In this document: positions 19,576 through 30,386 of the stretch, piece by piece
Layout: the number at the start of each line of letters is the position of its first letter
Numbering within the stretch: the first letter of the stretch is position 1
Assembly (NCBI RefSeq): GCF_040869045.1
Contig: NC_090319.1
Location: forward strand, 375,549,601 to 375,613,600
Origin: Eurosta solidaginis
Lineage: Eukaryota > Arthropoda > Insecta > Diptera > Tephritidae
Length of the DNA: 64,000 bases
Direction of reading: 5' to 3'
Notes under the pieces: model-generated
What the model was told of the DNA's origin: nothing
Database searches by the model: none
What the model saw: the letters and a program-made list of their open reading frames with translations, nothing else
Program-made: the position numbers and the translations under genes

Positions 19576-20262
19576 GGCCGGGTCGATTTGTGGGGAGGCA
19601 AAAAAATCGCCCATTGCTCTGTGAAAATCATATTCTAGGGATCAAAATAAGAAACTTTGCCGAAGGAACCATACCTCTAAAACGAATTCTGGTGTCCCCC
19701 AATTTGGGTCGAACTTTTGGGTAGGGGCAAATTTTGAAAAATCCCACTTTGACCCATTTAGAGCGCTCCAATCGAGTCCAAATGTATGACCGACCCCCAC
19801 TAACTTTAGAGGCCCGACCCACCGATGCCAGTGGCACACCTCCTGGAACCTCCCTGGGGGTTCACCATACAAACATTTCAAAAAATCGCCGGTTTTGCAC
19901 TTTACATGAAAAAATCAGCACAAACAGATCCATACCAACTGAAAAGAGGTGCACCACTGCGTATATAAATTGAAATGTTTGTATGGTGAACCCCCGGGGG
20001 GTTCCAGGGGGTGTGCCACTGGCATTGGTGGGTCGGGCCTCCAAAGTTAGTGGGGGTCGGTCATACATTTGGACTCGATTGGAGCACTCTAAATGGGTCA
20101 AAGTGGGATTTTTCAAAATTTGCCCCTACCCAAAAGTTCGACCCAAATTGGGGGACACCAGAATTCGTTTTAGAGATATGGTTCCTTCGGCAAAGTTTCT
20201 TATTTTGATCCCTAGAATACGATTTTCACAGAGCAATGAGCGATTTTGAAATCGACCCGCCC
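19576..20262. mobile_element. Palindromic MITE with GGSCGGGTCGATTT ends
   Basis: The whole element folds on itself. Left-arm blocks such as CCAATTTGGGTCGAACTTTT and GACCGACCCCCACTAACTTT are matched by their complements in the right arm, with about 80 bp of non-palindromic centre near 19880-19970. TA lies on both sides. The frames within are mirror-image by-products and not genes. Confidence 0.82.
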
Positions 20263-20663
20263 TAATGTACTACCAATAAATTTGTGAATATTAGGAGTTA
20301 AAACAAATGTAGGTATAATAACACAGTGCAACATATATATATATATAGACGATTGCTATTCGTTTCAAAAGAGCAATAATAGCATTTACATACATACATA
20401 TATGAAAGTTAACTTCTGATAAATTTAATTTTGGTAACGAAACTTGAAGTCAAATTACTACAACAGCAAAAACAAGAAAAGTTTAAGGTACAACAAAAAA
20501 ATCCATTTTATTAATCAATATTATGAAAATAAAACACACTTTTATCCTGGTCCTATTTATTAATGTAAATAAGCAAACTTCACATTAAAGTAACGAAAAA
20601 CATATTAGTTATTATTTAAAAATATTATTTGGCCGAAACTAACCTGCTCATAAAAATAGGTAA
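20263..20663. other. Unassigned AT-rich DNA
   Basis: It contains a short (TA)n run near 20334-20346 and nothing else that I recognise. Confidence 0.5.
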
Positions 20664-20746
20664 AATTTTGATGAGATTATTATTATTATTGATAGGCCTG
20701 GAAGCACTGCGACCTTTGTGCAGATCTATTGTGCAAGATCTTCAGC

Positions 20747-20979
20747 CTAATTTTGTATCTGGAGGCTCTTGATGTATCTAAGTTCAGGCTTTTTACTCCA
20801 TATCACATAGGGATTAAGAGTCCCACTACATAGATGGGATAGCCTCTGCCTAGCTGGAGCGACGCATTCGCAGAGAATGTGAACCGGCGTTTCATCATCC
20901 AGCTCACAGAAACGACAAATTTGGGTATCAGATAGATTTAATTTACTTAGGTGATATCGTAGACCGCAGTGTCCCATGT
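20747..20979 (-). pseudogene. LINE C-terminal zinc-motif fragment
   Basis: This minus-strand frame reads MGHCGLRYHLSKLNLSDTQI, then CRFCELDDETPVHILCEC, a C-x2-C...H-x4-C motif that closes many fly LINE proteins and helps RNA or DNA binding. The stop is at 20747. It is the continuation of the fragment at 25044-25224 once the foldback is set aside: TGYYMG and MGHCGL overlap at the 8-bp duplicated target. Confidence 0.85.
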
Positions 20980-21410
20980 CAGGGTTGAGTCATTTTGAAA
21001 TGAAACAAATTAAAATAAAAAATAAAAAATTATTCATCATTTTAAATTTTTTGATTGATGAATAAAAAGTTATTTTTTATTCAAGCATTTCTTGAATAAT
21101 GAATAACATTTTCTCGTTATTCAAAATATTCTAATTGATGATAAACGCCCATTCTTATTTTTGCAAATTTTGAATAAAGAGTTGAGTTATTATTCATTAT
21201 TTACAAAATTTGGAATAACAATAAAATTTTAGTTTTTATTCAGGTATTCAAAAATAAAAAAATAAACCATCGAGATGCCCTGAAAATATACCCAAATGCG
21301 TAACCAGTTCGCGTGTAGTTCTGAAGCTTCTTAGGGTAATATTGAGATGATTGTGGGGAGTATTCGCAGGGTTTTTTGGGGGCCGTTTGGGGGTAATTTC
21401 TGGGACACTT

Positions 21411-22571
21411 TGGCATGGTTTAGGGGAGTACCTCGGGGTCCTCCCGGGGTCATTCCGTGACCTTTTTGGGACTCCCTCGGGGTCATTCGGGGGTCATTCC
21501 GGGATGATTTTGGGGACTTCCTCGGGGTCATTTCGGGGTCATTCCGGGATGATTTTGGGGACTCCCTCGGGGTCATTTCGGGTTGGTTTTGGGGACTCCC
21601 TCGGGGTCATTTGGGGGTCATTCGTGGGTCATTCCGGGGTAATTTTGGGGTCTCCCTCGTGGTCATTTCGGGGTCATTTGGGGGTCATTTCGGGATGGTT
21701 TTGGGGACTCCCTCGGGGTCATTAGGGGGTCCTTTCGGGATGGTTTTGGGGACTCCCTCGGGGTCATTTCGGGGTCATTCGTGGGTCATTCCGAGATCTT
21801 TTTGGGGACTCCCTCGGGGTCATTTGGGGTAATTTCGGAATGGTTTTGGGGACTCCCTCGGGGTCATTTCGGGGTCATTTGGGGGTCATTTCGTGATGGT
21901 TTTGGGGACTCACTCGGGGTCATTTCGGGGTCATTTGGGGGTCATTTCGGGATGGTTTTGAGGACTCCCTCGGGGTCATTTGGGGTCATTCCGGGATCTT
22001 TTTGGGGTCTCCCTCGGGGTCATTTGGGGTCATTTCGTGATGGTTTTGGGGACTCCCTCGGGGTCATTTCGGGGTCATTTGGGGGTCATTTCGTGATGGT
22101 TTTGGGGACTTACTCGGGATCATTTCGGGGTCATTTGGGGGTCATTTCGGGATGGTTTTGAGGACTCCCTCGGGGTCATTTGGGGTCATTCCGGGATCTT
22201 TTTGGGGACTCTCTCGGGGTCATTTCGGGATGGTTTTGGGGAATCCCTCGGGGTTATTTGGAGGTCATTTCGGGATGGTTTTGGGGACTCCCTCGGGGTC
22301 ATTTGGGGTCATTCCGGGATCTTTTTGGGGACTCCCTCGGGTCATTTGGGGGTCATTCGTGCGTCATTCCGGGATCTTTTTGGGGACTCCCTCGTGGTCA
22401 TTTGGGGGTTATTCGCGGGTCATTCCGGGATCTTTTTGGGGACTCTCTCAGGGTCATTTCGGGATGGTTTTGGAGAATCCCTCGGGGTCATTTGGGGGTC
22501 ATTTCTGGATGGTTTTGGGGAATCCCTCGAGGTTATTTGGGGGTCATTCCGGGATGGTTTTGGGGTCTCAT
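21411..22571. repeat. GC-rich minisatellite, left arm of foldback
   Basis: Tandem higher-order repeats are built from GGGGTCATTTCGGG-like submotifs, GGGACTCCCTCG and GGGATGGTTTTGGGG. Spacing of the GGGACTCCCTC block varies between about 50 and 90 bp. It stays open in several frames because the units avoid stops, which explains the glycine/serine/phenylalanine-rich frames here. It is strikingly GC-rich against the AT-rich surroundings. Confidence 0.93.
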
Positions 22572-22705
22572 CCTGCGTCTCTATCACCCGCTGAAGATAG
22601 CCGTATGATACGACCTACATAACATTAAAAAAGTCTCAAGTGACATAACTTGGATATCTGCGTAATAAGAAAAAATTTTGTTTTAATTTGCATGTTTTCT
22701 TCTAG

Positions 22706-22927
22706 AGAGTGCACGCAGAAGCTTATGAAAATCAATATAAGCCATATGTGCAGAAAAAACGGGAAAAGCTGGTGAACAGTACATCTGGTGCTAGAAAAAA
22801 ATTGAACCGTTCGAGCCGTCAGAAAAAATATGAAGACAATGTTGTTACCTACTATGTGCTCGAAAGTATGAGTCCCCTTTCCACAGATGAAATGCTGTCA
22901 TTCAGAAAATTAATAGATGGTGAATAA
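22706..22927 (+). pseudogene. hAT transposase-like exon fragment, left arm
   Basis: After a good acceptor (TTTTCTTCTAG ending 22705) the frame reads RVHAEAYENQYKPYVQKKRE, a basic segment, and then VLESMSPLSTDEMLSFRKLI before TGA. The last block resembles the segment after the N-terminal DNA-binding domain of hAT transposases (ESM-PLSTVE-PSFRKL). It ends abruptly where the AAAATTCTG repeats begin. I take it as one retained exon of the parental transposase. Compared with the right-arm copy it has the odd changes V-to-D and P-to-L. Confidence 0.62.
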
Positions 22928-22947
22928 CTTTAATTGGGAGCGTGTCA

Positions 22948-23541
22948 TTATTCTGTATTACAAAATTCTGGGTGACAAAATTCTGTAAATTGCAAAAAAA
23001 TTCTGCTTGAACAAAATTCTGTTTTTTTAAAATTCTGCTTTTTAAAATTCTCCTTTCTAAAATTCTGCTTTTTCAAAATTCTGCATGTCTAATGCGAAAA
23101 ATTCTGCTTTATTCAAGAAGGACATCACCTTGGCAGTAGCCACGGTTATACCACACAGCCGGACTTGGCATGGCGTAGCCCAGGGTTATTTTTTATAAGC
23201 GCGGCCGAAGGCCGCCTATGCAGAAAGGTGTTCTACGCAAAATTACTGTGCATGGCGCAGCCGTTGTGGATCGGCCTTTTCCAGAATATTGACTCCCATA
23301 ATATTGATTTCCGGTGTTTCGACTTCCGGAATTATGAATGCATGACCTCTTTAACATTGTTAATATTATATTTTAATACAGAATTTTGCAATACAGAATT
23401 TTGTAATATAGAATTTTTAAAAAAGCAGAATTTTAGAAAGCAGAATTTTAAAAAAGCAGAATTTTGTTCAAGCAGAACTTTTTTGCAATTTACAGAATTT
23501 TGTCACCCAGAATGTTGTAATACAGAATAATGACACGCTTC
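22948..23541. repeat. AAAATTCTG-repeat stem and unique loop at foldback centre
   Basis: TGTCATTATTCTGTATTACA begins both sides in inverted orientation (22948 and 23541). Repeats of AAAATTCTGCTTTTT then decay toward a non-palindromic loop (about 23090-23370). The loop contains GCGCGGCCGAAGGCCGCC and GTGCATGGCGCAGCC. No coding function is seen; the plus-strand frame at 23165 is not supported. Confidence 0.7.
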
Positions 23542-23550
23542 CAATTAAAG

Positions 23551-23769
23551 TTATTCACCATCTATTAATTTTCTGAATGACGGCATTTCAACTGTGGATA
23601 GGGGACTCATACTTTCGAGCACATAGGTAACAACATTGTCTTCATATTTTTTCTGACGGCTCGAACGGCTAAATTTTTTTCTAGCACCTGATGTACTGTT
23701 CACCAGCTTTTCCCGATTTTTCTGCACATATGGCTTATATTGATTTTCATAAGCTTCTGCGTGCACTCT
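23551..23769 (-). pseudogene. hAT transposase-like exon fragment, right arm
   Basis: This is the mirror copy of 22706-22927. It has the same acceptor and the same frame with one codon less, and contains SMSPLSTVEMPSFRKLIDG. Its PLSTVE-PSF wording is closer to hAT family proteins than the left arm, so this arm looks more ancestral at these sites. It ends at the same breakpoint with the AAAATTCTG repeats. Confidence 0.62.
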
Positions 23770-23949
23770 CTAGAAGAAAACATGCAAATTAAAACAAAAT
23801 TTTTTCTTATTACGCAGATATCCAAGTTATGTCACTTGAGACTTTTTTAATGTTATGTAGGTCGTATCATACGGCTATCTTCAGCGGGTGATAGAGACGC
23901 AGGATGAGACCGTTATAGTACCTTTAAAATCAGGTGATCGAGTCTATTT

Positions 23950-24600
23950 GTCCTGAAATGACCCCGAGAGAGTCCGCAAAAAGATACCGGAATGACCCAC
24001 GAATGACCCCCAAATGACCCCGAAATGACCCCGAGGGAGTCCCCAAAACCATCCCGAAATGACCCCGATAGAGTCCCCAAAGAGATCCCGGAATGACCCA
24101 CGAATGACCCCCAAATGACCCCGAGGGAGTCCCCAAAAAGATCCCGGAATGACCCCAAATGACCCCGAGGGAGTTCCCAAAAAGATCCCGGAATGACCCC
24201 AAATGACCCCGAGGGAGTCCCCAAAACCATTCCGAAATGACCCCCAAATGACCCCGAGGGAGTCCCCAAAACCATCCCGAAATGACCCCCAAATGACCCC
24301 GAAGGAGTCCCCAAAAAGATCCCGGAATGACGCACGAATGACCCCCAAATGACCCGAGGGAGTCCCCAAAAAGATCCCGGAATGACCTCAAATGACCCCG
24401 AGGGAGTCCCCAAAACTTTCCCGAAATGACCCCCAAATGACCCCGAGGGAGTCCCCAAAATCATCCCGGAATGACCCCGAGGAAGTCCCCAAAATCATCC
24501 CGGAATGACCCCCAAATGACCCCGAGGGAGTCCCAAAAAGGTCACGGAATGACCCCGGGAGGACCCCGAGGTACTCCCCTAAACCATGCCAAGTGTCCCA
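23950..24600. repeat. GC-rich minisatellite, right arm of foldback
   Basis: Inverse complement of the left-arm array: CCCCAAATGACCCCGAGGGA and GATCCCGGAATGACC repeat in tandem. It is about 500 bp shorter than the left array, so the arrays have changed length independently while the flanking arm sequence still matches. Confidence 0.93.
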
Positions 24601-25043
24601 GAAATTACCCCCAAACGGCTCCCAAAAAACCCCTCGAATACTCCCCAAAATCATCTCAATATTACCCTAAGAAGCTTCAGAACTACACGCGAACTGGTTA
24701 CGCATATGGGTATATTTTCAGGGCATCTCGATGGTTTATTTTTTTATTTTTGAATACCTGAATAAAAACTAAAATTTTATTGTTATTCCAAATTTTGTAA
24801 ATAATGAATAATAACTCAACTCTTTATTCAAAATTTGCAAAAATAAGAATGGGTGTTTACCATCAATTATTATATATATTTGAATAACGAGAAAATGTTA
24901 TTCATTATTCAAGAAATGCTTGAATAAAAAATACCATGTTATTCATCACTCAAGTTTTCTTGAATAATGAATAAAAATTTATTTTTTATTTTTTCGTCAA
25001 TGGTTATTCAAATTTGTTGATAACGCCCATCCCTGTCCCATGT

Positions 25044-25224
25044 AGTACCCAGTAAGAGTTCTTAGGTCCTCCCTGCTTAGGTTAATGAGATTGGCTGATA
25101 CTTTCGTTGCCGGAAGTATAAACAGTTTGGCCTGCGTATTAAGGATTTCAGTGCATTCATCCACTAGCTTAGATGTAACTGTGTAGGATTGCAAGGCACG
25201 CAGTGCCGCCTGGCTGTCCGACAT
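25044..25224 (-). pseudogene. LINE RNase H fragment
   Basis: The minus-strand frame begins MSDSQAALRALQSYTVTSKL; the D of SDSQAA is a catalytic residue in LINE RNase H domains. It then passes to NLINLSREDLRTLTGYYMGQ, where the foldback is inserted. The distance between the RNase H motif and the LSRE block is shorter than in full LINEs, which suggests an internal deletion. The start coincides with the target duplication, so it is a 5' truncation. Confidence 0.85.
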
Positions 25225-25238
25225 AATTTTGATGAGAT

Positions 25239-26150
25239 AGTAAGAATGAAAAAACTATATGAAACAAAACTTTTCTTTTACACATTTAACATTGCTTAGT
25301 TAATAACCAGTATATCCACCTCCATTGTTAACGACTTTACCCATTCTTTTGGGCAAGCTATTGTCCATCAGGTTTTTACGGATATCTCAAACCATGTTTT
25401 TTGAGCACATTCGCATAATTGGTCTGTGTTGGAGAAAGTTTGACCTGCCAATTTCTTTTTTAAATCTCCCCACAGGTTTTCAATCGGCTTTAAATTTCAT
25501 TAGCTTAACGGTATTGGTTTTTGAATTATCTCATTTTTCCCATTTTTCTAATTTTTCGATATCAAAAAAGTGGGCTTGGTTATCGTCCGATTTCGCTCGT
25601 TTTCAATACCAATCTATTCTGGGTCCAGATAAGCCCGTACACGTATTTGGTGAAGATATCTCAATATTTGCTCAAGTTATCGTGTTAATGGACGGACAGA
25701 CGGACGGACGAACGGACATGGTATAATCAAATTTTTTTCGATACTGATGATTTTAATATATGGAGGTCTATATCTATCTCGATTCCTTTATATCTGTACA
25801 ACCAACCGTTATGTTACCAAAGTTAATATAATCTGTGTGCAAAGCGCGCTGAATATAAAATTTTCACACTTTTAATTTCAATCCACAAAATCAATCCAAT
25901 ATCAAAACCCAACTGAAATACTCTTTTTCATGAAAGATTTTACAGTTTGATTTTAAACCAATTTTAGTTTGGTCATAAATGTAGTTCAAACAAGTTATGA
26001 ATTTCTGTAAGTTGGCTCGTGCGGACTACCCATTGGTTGTGAACCATTTTCGTGTTATTTTTTACGGGCCAAGCTGAGTAGTTTTGTTTATTTGACCAAA
26101 TATGCTGTTTAATACGTATTATTAATATCAATGCTATATCTTTATCTTCT
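25239..26150. other. Intergenic DNA with a fragment of the TATACTCAGC family (25525-25857)
   Basis: CTATTCTGGGTCCAGATAAG, CGGACGGACGAACGGACATG and CGCGCTGAATATAAAA match the end of the copy at 45370-45676. The other end of the family is missing here. The rest is unassigned AT-rich DNA. Confidence 0.6.
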
Positions 26151-26470
26151 TTATATATAAAAATCACGTGTCACTATGTTTGTCCGCGATGGACTCCTAA
26201 ACTACTGAACCGATTTTGAATTTCTTTTTTGCACCCCGTGTGTAGTTTGATCTAACTTGAAGGATAGGTTATATCTCAGTTTATATTCGCAATATTATTT
26301 TATTGAAATTTGTTTAAATGTTTATACGTAATAATAAAATGTTACGTATACGCAGCGGCACTCATATTTTCAGGTGGTGCGGATATACTTCCGTGTAATT
26401 GCTTGGTGTTTAATTAAACAACGTGCTTGTCAATAAAAAATATTATAGCGAATGATATCAAGTATAGCAC
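26150..26470 (+). mobile_element. Possible Helitron 5'-end fragment
   Basis: TCTTTATATATAAAAATCAC is followed by GTTTGTCCGCGATGGACTCC and ACTGAACCGATTTTGAA, a pattern resembling the 5' region of the Helitron at 52939 (ACGGCTGGACCGATTTGG). No 3' end was identified. Confidence 0.4.
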
Positions 26471-26476
26471 ATCACC

Positions 26477-27081
26477 AGGCCCGTCGGGAGAGGGGGGGGG
26501 GGGGGTTGGGGGGATTACCCCGGACCCGGGGTTTCTGAGGGGGCCCGCGATTGAGAAGTACTAAGACATTTTTTTTTTAATTCAGGAGAGTCTTTAGTTG
26601 TTCCATGTGAAATTTTTAAGCCGAATTTCAAAACCAATGAATATCTGCATTTCGTTTTAATATTATAAAGAAGTGTGAAAAATAAAAATCTATATGTATA
26701 AAGGGAAAGGCTAAACTGTGTTTTGGTTGGTCGCCAGTGTTTGAAGAGATGCGTCAGTCGATTTTGTTCAAACGGGGACCAGGGTACCCCTAGAATGTGT
26801 TTATAGAATATGGATAACATGGATGAAAGCTGCTGATGAGTGCTTTAGTAGAGGGTAATTTTCATACCCCTGGGTGACTAGGGTCTCGAGATATAGGCCA
26901 AAATGTGGGCCCGTGAATGCCTAGACAGTGTTTATAGAATATGGATATCAAATGAAAGCTGTTGCTGAGAGCTCTAAAGTAATTTTCATTGTGATATTCG
27001 ATTTAGTCGCATCAACCTGGCAAAACTGATAAATATGCAGGCGTAGCTGAAATAGAGACATGAATTAATAATACCCACATA
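26477..27081 (+). mobile_element. hAT end fragment interrupted by Helitron 5' part
   Basis: The sequence starts with a CAGGCCCGTCGGGAGAG end followed by a 15-bp G run, and GGGGGCCCGCGAT and TACTAAGACATT of the hAT family. From TCTATATGTATAAAGGG (26689) it switches to a Helitron that has a complete copy at 37928-38722. The Helitron is cut off at about 27081, where the hAT end CAGGCCCGACGAG begins again. Confidence 0.65.
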
Positions 27082-27120
27082 CAGGCCCGACGAGAGGGGG
27101 GATTCCCCGCGGGCCCGGGG

Positions 27121-27607
27121 TTTCTCAGGGGGCCCGCGATTTAGAGGTACTAAGACATTTTTTTTTAATTTAGGAGAGTCTTTAGTTGTTCAATGTGCAA
27201 GTTTTAAGACGAATTTCAAAAGCAGCGGATATTGATAATGATTTTTTGCCTGGGCCTGACGAGACAATAAAAACATCAAACAAAAATGTGTTTCTCAGGG
27301 GGCCCGAGATTTAGAGGTACTAAGACATTTTTTTATTCAGGAGAGTCTTTAGTTGTTCCATGTTCAAATTTTAAACCGAATTTCGAAAGCAACGGATACT
27401 GATAATGATTTTTTGCCTGGGCCTGAGGAGACAATAAAAACATCAAACAAAAATGTGTTTCTCAGGGGGTCCGAGATTTAGAGGTACTAAGACATTATTT
27501 TTATTCAGGAGAGTTTTTAGTTGTTCCATGTGCAAATTCTAACGAATATTGATAATGATTTTTTGCCTGGGCCTGAGGAGACAATAAAAACATCAAACAA
27601 AAATGTA
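27121..27607 (+). repeat. Three tandem ~150-170-bp units
   Basis: TTTCTCAGGGGGCCCGAGAT begins units at 27121, 27291 and 27458. Each continues through TACTAAGACATT and GATTTTTTGCCTGGGCCTGA to CATCAAACAAAAATG. Unit lengths are about 170, 167 and 150 bp, the last with an internal deletion. Confidence 0.92.
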
Positions 27608-27689
27608 TGTTTACATGAATCCGAAATCGTAAAGTTTTCGTGGTGACACTGATAAAGGTTCATCTAAAAAAGATCTTCAAAAATACCAC

Positions 27690-29666
27690 GAACTCTGTAT
27701 CAAAGTCCAGATTATTTAAACGACTTCGATATCGGTACCGTGAATAATGAGTTTTTGCGATCTGAAGAAGTCAACGAAATAATTCGTCGAGGTCATCAAA
27801 AGTGTCCTGTTATTTTTCCACGTGATTGTCATGACGAGGCTTTTCTTCCTCGTTGTTAAACAGAATCTTGCCAAATGGAGAGAACGTGGAGCGTGACTGG
27901 TTAGTGTGGAGTGCCAGTAGCAATGCTTTTTATTGCCTACCATGTCGTCTATTAAGCACCAATACTTTAAATCGACCTACAATTTGTTCTGCGGATATTC
28001 GAATTCCAAGTATGGAAGAAGCTATACGATAAACTGCCAGCACACGAAAGTACTGAAGATCACATTAAATGTTATATTCAATGGCGATCTTTACAAAATC
28101 GAATTCAAAAGGAGGCTACAATTGATACACTTATCAATGACCAGCTAATCACTGAAACTCAAAAGTGGAAAGAAATTTTATATGGAATTTTGGACACTAT
28201 TTTATTTTTGGGTGAAAGAGGCGTAGCTTTCAACGAAACGATGGACATTTTTTGGGCATCTAAGATCTCATAAGCCAATATGATCCGATACTTAGAGATC
28301 ATTTGGAGAAGGTTAGCATTTCACAACAGCAGCACAAACGTTTACAAGTTCACTATTTTTCCCCAGACATTCATAACGAGTTTATAGAAATGTGTGCAAA
28401 GCACGTGAGGGATCTATATTAGATCAAGGCAAGAAAGTCAAGTATGTTGCTATTATCGTTGATGCTATGCCTGATGCTAGTCACGTTGACTACGTTCATT
28501 TTAAGCTAACTCCATTTCAATTCGAAAGCAACAAATTTTACAATTCAAGAACGGTTTTTGACTTTCGTGAATTGTAACCAAAAAACTGGTCAGAAAATCG
28601 CTGGTCTAATTTGCCATACTTGATTGAAGATTGTCGTGCACAAGGGTACGATAACGGCGCCAATATGAAAGGAGCTTACAACGGAGCACTACGTCACATT
28701 CTCGACAAAAACTCGAATGCTGATTACTCGCCTTTTGCAACCCACAGTCTCAATTTATGTTGTGTTGATGCTGCAGAATGTTGTACGGCTGCAATTACTT
28801 TCTTCGGAGTTGTACAAAAACGTTTTACTATTTTCAGCAGCACTCCGATGGGACATCCTCAAAAAAAATTTACCGAGCTCTATTCATAGTCTTTCAGCCA
28901 AAAGCCAAATTTGACTGCGCAAGCATACGGAGATGTTACCGGCTTTCTCAAGTACATCAACAAGTTCGAATGTATCTTGCTGTTCTCAATTTGGTTCAAA
29001 ATACTGACTACCAATAATGAAAGAAACGTGGTCCTTCAAGTTAGAGACGCCACCATAGATGTTGAGGTCCGACATCTAGATGCCTTATTAGCTGATTTGA
29101 AGTTTATCAGGAACCAATGGGAACCAATTTTAAACTAATGCAAAACAGTTGCTATTCATTTGAACATCTCGCCAAAGTTTCCGGACATTCGAAAGAGAAA
29201 ACCCAAAAGACGTTCTGAAGATAATTTAAATGAGATGATTGCGGATGATTCAGAATCTGATTTTAAAAATAATACATTCCTGGTGATCCTTGATTCAATA
29301 ATCACTGGCATTACTGAACGATTTGCAGCTATGGGATATTTGAGCTAGACGTTTTCCTTTTTGTGGCAATTTGAAGACATGGATGAAACTACGGTTCGGG
29401 CGAGCGCAGCAAAATTTGTAGAAAAATACAAGTCGGACACATTTACGAAGCAAATTTTGATAAAGGTCTGTCACCATTGGAATTGCTAAATGCCATCTAC
29501 ATATGTTCAAAATCTGTATACGATTTTCCCAAACACTGTAGCTAGTGCAGAACGTTCCTTCAGTGTCCTATCAAGAATCAAAAACTTTCATAAATCGTGT
29601 TTATCTCAGGAGCCAGTTTCAGGCATTTGTGTTGAATCCGTTTTGGCAAGACAGTTAAATTTATAG
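27690..29666 (+). pseudogene. hAT transposase (DUF4371/RNase H-like/dimerisation domain), multiply disrupted
   Basis: hAT transposases cut and paste DNA using an RNase H-fold nuclease. Plus-strand fragments in several frames line up in the usual order. First comes an N-terminal NEFLRSEEVNEIIRRGHQ-like and WLVWSASSNAFYCLPCRLL region (zinc-finger-associated), then a DUF4371-like stretch to about 28640. RAQGYDNGANMKGAYNGALR with FATHSLNLCCVDAAE is the RGQGYDGA and H-LNL block. Last is the C-terminal dimerisation segment SAERSFSVLSRIKNFHKSC, ending at TAG 29664-29666. Frameshifts and stops occur throughout, so it is long dead. It is the same general type as the transposase at 45821-48397 but not a close copy. 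Confidence 0.85.
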
Positions 29667-29849
29667 CAACTAAAGCCACTCTTTGATATCCGAACTTTCT
29701 ATATTGAATAATTAAAATTTATAATCATCATTAAATTTATCAGAAATGTATTAAAATGTTACCAAATAAATAGAAAAGATTATTTGATACAATATGTGGC
29801 TGTTAAAAGAGAATTTTATTTCTACGTTAGAATAAAATAGTATTATTAG

Positions 29850-30375
29850 TGTAACGAATGCAATTCCCCTTATTTGCAATCTTCTACTAAGTTCGAATCA
29901 CTAAACTGTTGAATAAATAACTCAAATATTGAATAATGGAAAAATGATCTTTATTAAAGTACTTCACAATAAATAATACTGCTATTGCTCGCCAGATAGC
30001 GTCTTAATCAAAACTGAATTATTGCGCCTCGACTGTTGTTGCCTTTTATACTCTCTGATTTCCTCGTTCGCATCTTCTAGGCGCTTCCATTTCCAGAATC
30101 TACTAGTTGGCCATCAGCTATCAAATTTCTGAGCTGTAACTACAATTGCACGATTTTATAGCTTCTCTCATTGCATAATTTCGGGAGTATCTCAGTTATA
30201 TGCATGTGGTCGTGCGTTGCTTCTCAGCTGCGTGTACGTACATATGTGTAGACATAATGATTGATTCGTTTATGTAGATACAAGTGACTGTCTGCTTTAT
30301 TGTTGTTGTGACTTCATTTACTTAGCATCAGACTAGGGATGTGAGTATCACTTAGTGTCACTCAAGTTTGTCACA
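29850..30375 (-). repeat. Gypsy 3' LTR
   Basis: Bounded by TGTAACGAATG at 29850 and TTTGTCACA at 30375. It carries a reversed TATAAAAGG at 30042-30050 and a reversed AATAAA at 29951-29956. It differs clearly from the 5' LTR in its middle third. Confidence 0.9.
30042..30050 (-). promoter_or_regulatory. LTR TATA box
   Basis: The minus strand reads AGAGTATAAAAGGC, a good TATA box in the middle of the LTR. It is followed about 40 nt downstream by a TCAGTTTTGATT-like initiator region, as in other fly Gypsy LTRs. Confidence 0.65.
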
Positions 30376-30386
30376 CTGCCCTCTAC

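Larger units (their letters stand above)
20980..25035. mobile_element. 4.06-kb hAT-type foldback element with minisatellite arms
   Basis: The element is bounded by TCCCATGT direct repeats (20972-20979 and 25036-25043), an 8-bp duplication as in hAT transposons. Its ends read CAGGGTTGAG and, inverted, CAGGGATGGG. Each arm has, in order: about 300 bp AT-rich (TTATTCAA/TTGAATAA repeats), a GC-rich minisatellite, a spacer, an exon-like transposase fragment, and AAAATTCTG repeats. The arms mirror each other, but the left minisatellite is about 1.15 kb and the right 0.65 kb. The centre (about 23080-23380) is unique and contains GCGGCCGAAGGCCGC. No complete transposase is present, so it is non-autonomous. 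Confidence 0.9.
20678..25224 (-). mobile_element. 5'-truncated LINE with 14-bp TSD, split by a hAT foldback
   Basis: A perfect direct repeat AATTTTGATGAGAT flanks the unit at 20664-20677 and 25225-25238. On the minus strand the insert starts in an RNase H domain (SDSQAALRALQSYTVTSKL), continues into LINLSREDLRTLTG, and after the foldback insertion resumes at MGHCGLRYHLSKLNLSD with a C-terminal zinc motif. It ends in a 3' UTR with a (TAA)n-like tail at 20678-20692. RNase H plus a terminal Cys/His motif fits I/R1/Jockey-group LINEs. Only about 0.5 kb is LINE sequence. Confidence 0.9.
27082..29849 (+). mobile_element. Decayed hAT-type element with ZMYM/DUF4371-like transposase
   Basis: The element starts at CAGGCCCGACGAGAGGGGGG, has a 3-unit tandem repeat (27121-27607), then a broken transposase gene (27690-29666) and an AT-rich 3' part. 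Its right end is not visible because the Gypsy LTR begins at 29850. CAGG-type ends and the transposase type support a hAT assignment. Confidence 0.75.

Noticed and set aside
19628..20249. Frames on both strands with GRSYIWTRLE and SKWVKVGFFKICPY-type peptides
   Set aside because: Mirror-image frames of a palindromic MITE, with no similarity to a protein that I know.
21351..22622. Overlapping glycine/serine/phenylalanine-rich frames in the foldback arms
   Set aside because: Same reason: stop-poor GC-rich tandem repeats, mirrored in the right arm at 23913-24654.
23165..23530. 121-codon frame across the loop of the hAT foldback
   Set aside because: Its second half is made of the AAAATTCTG repeats (FCNTEFCNTEF), and the first half has no recognisable motif.
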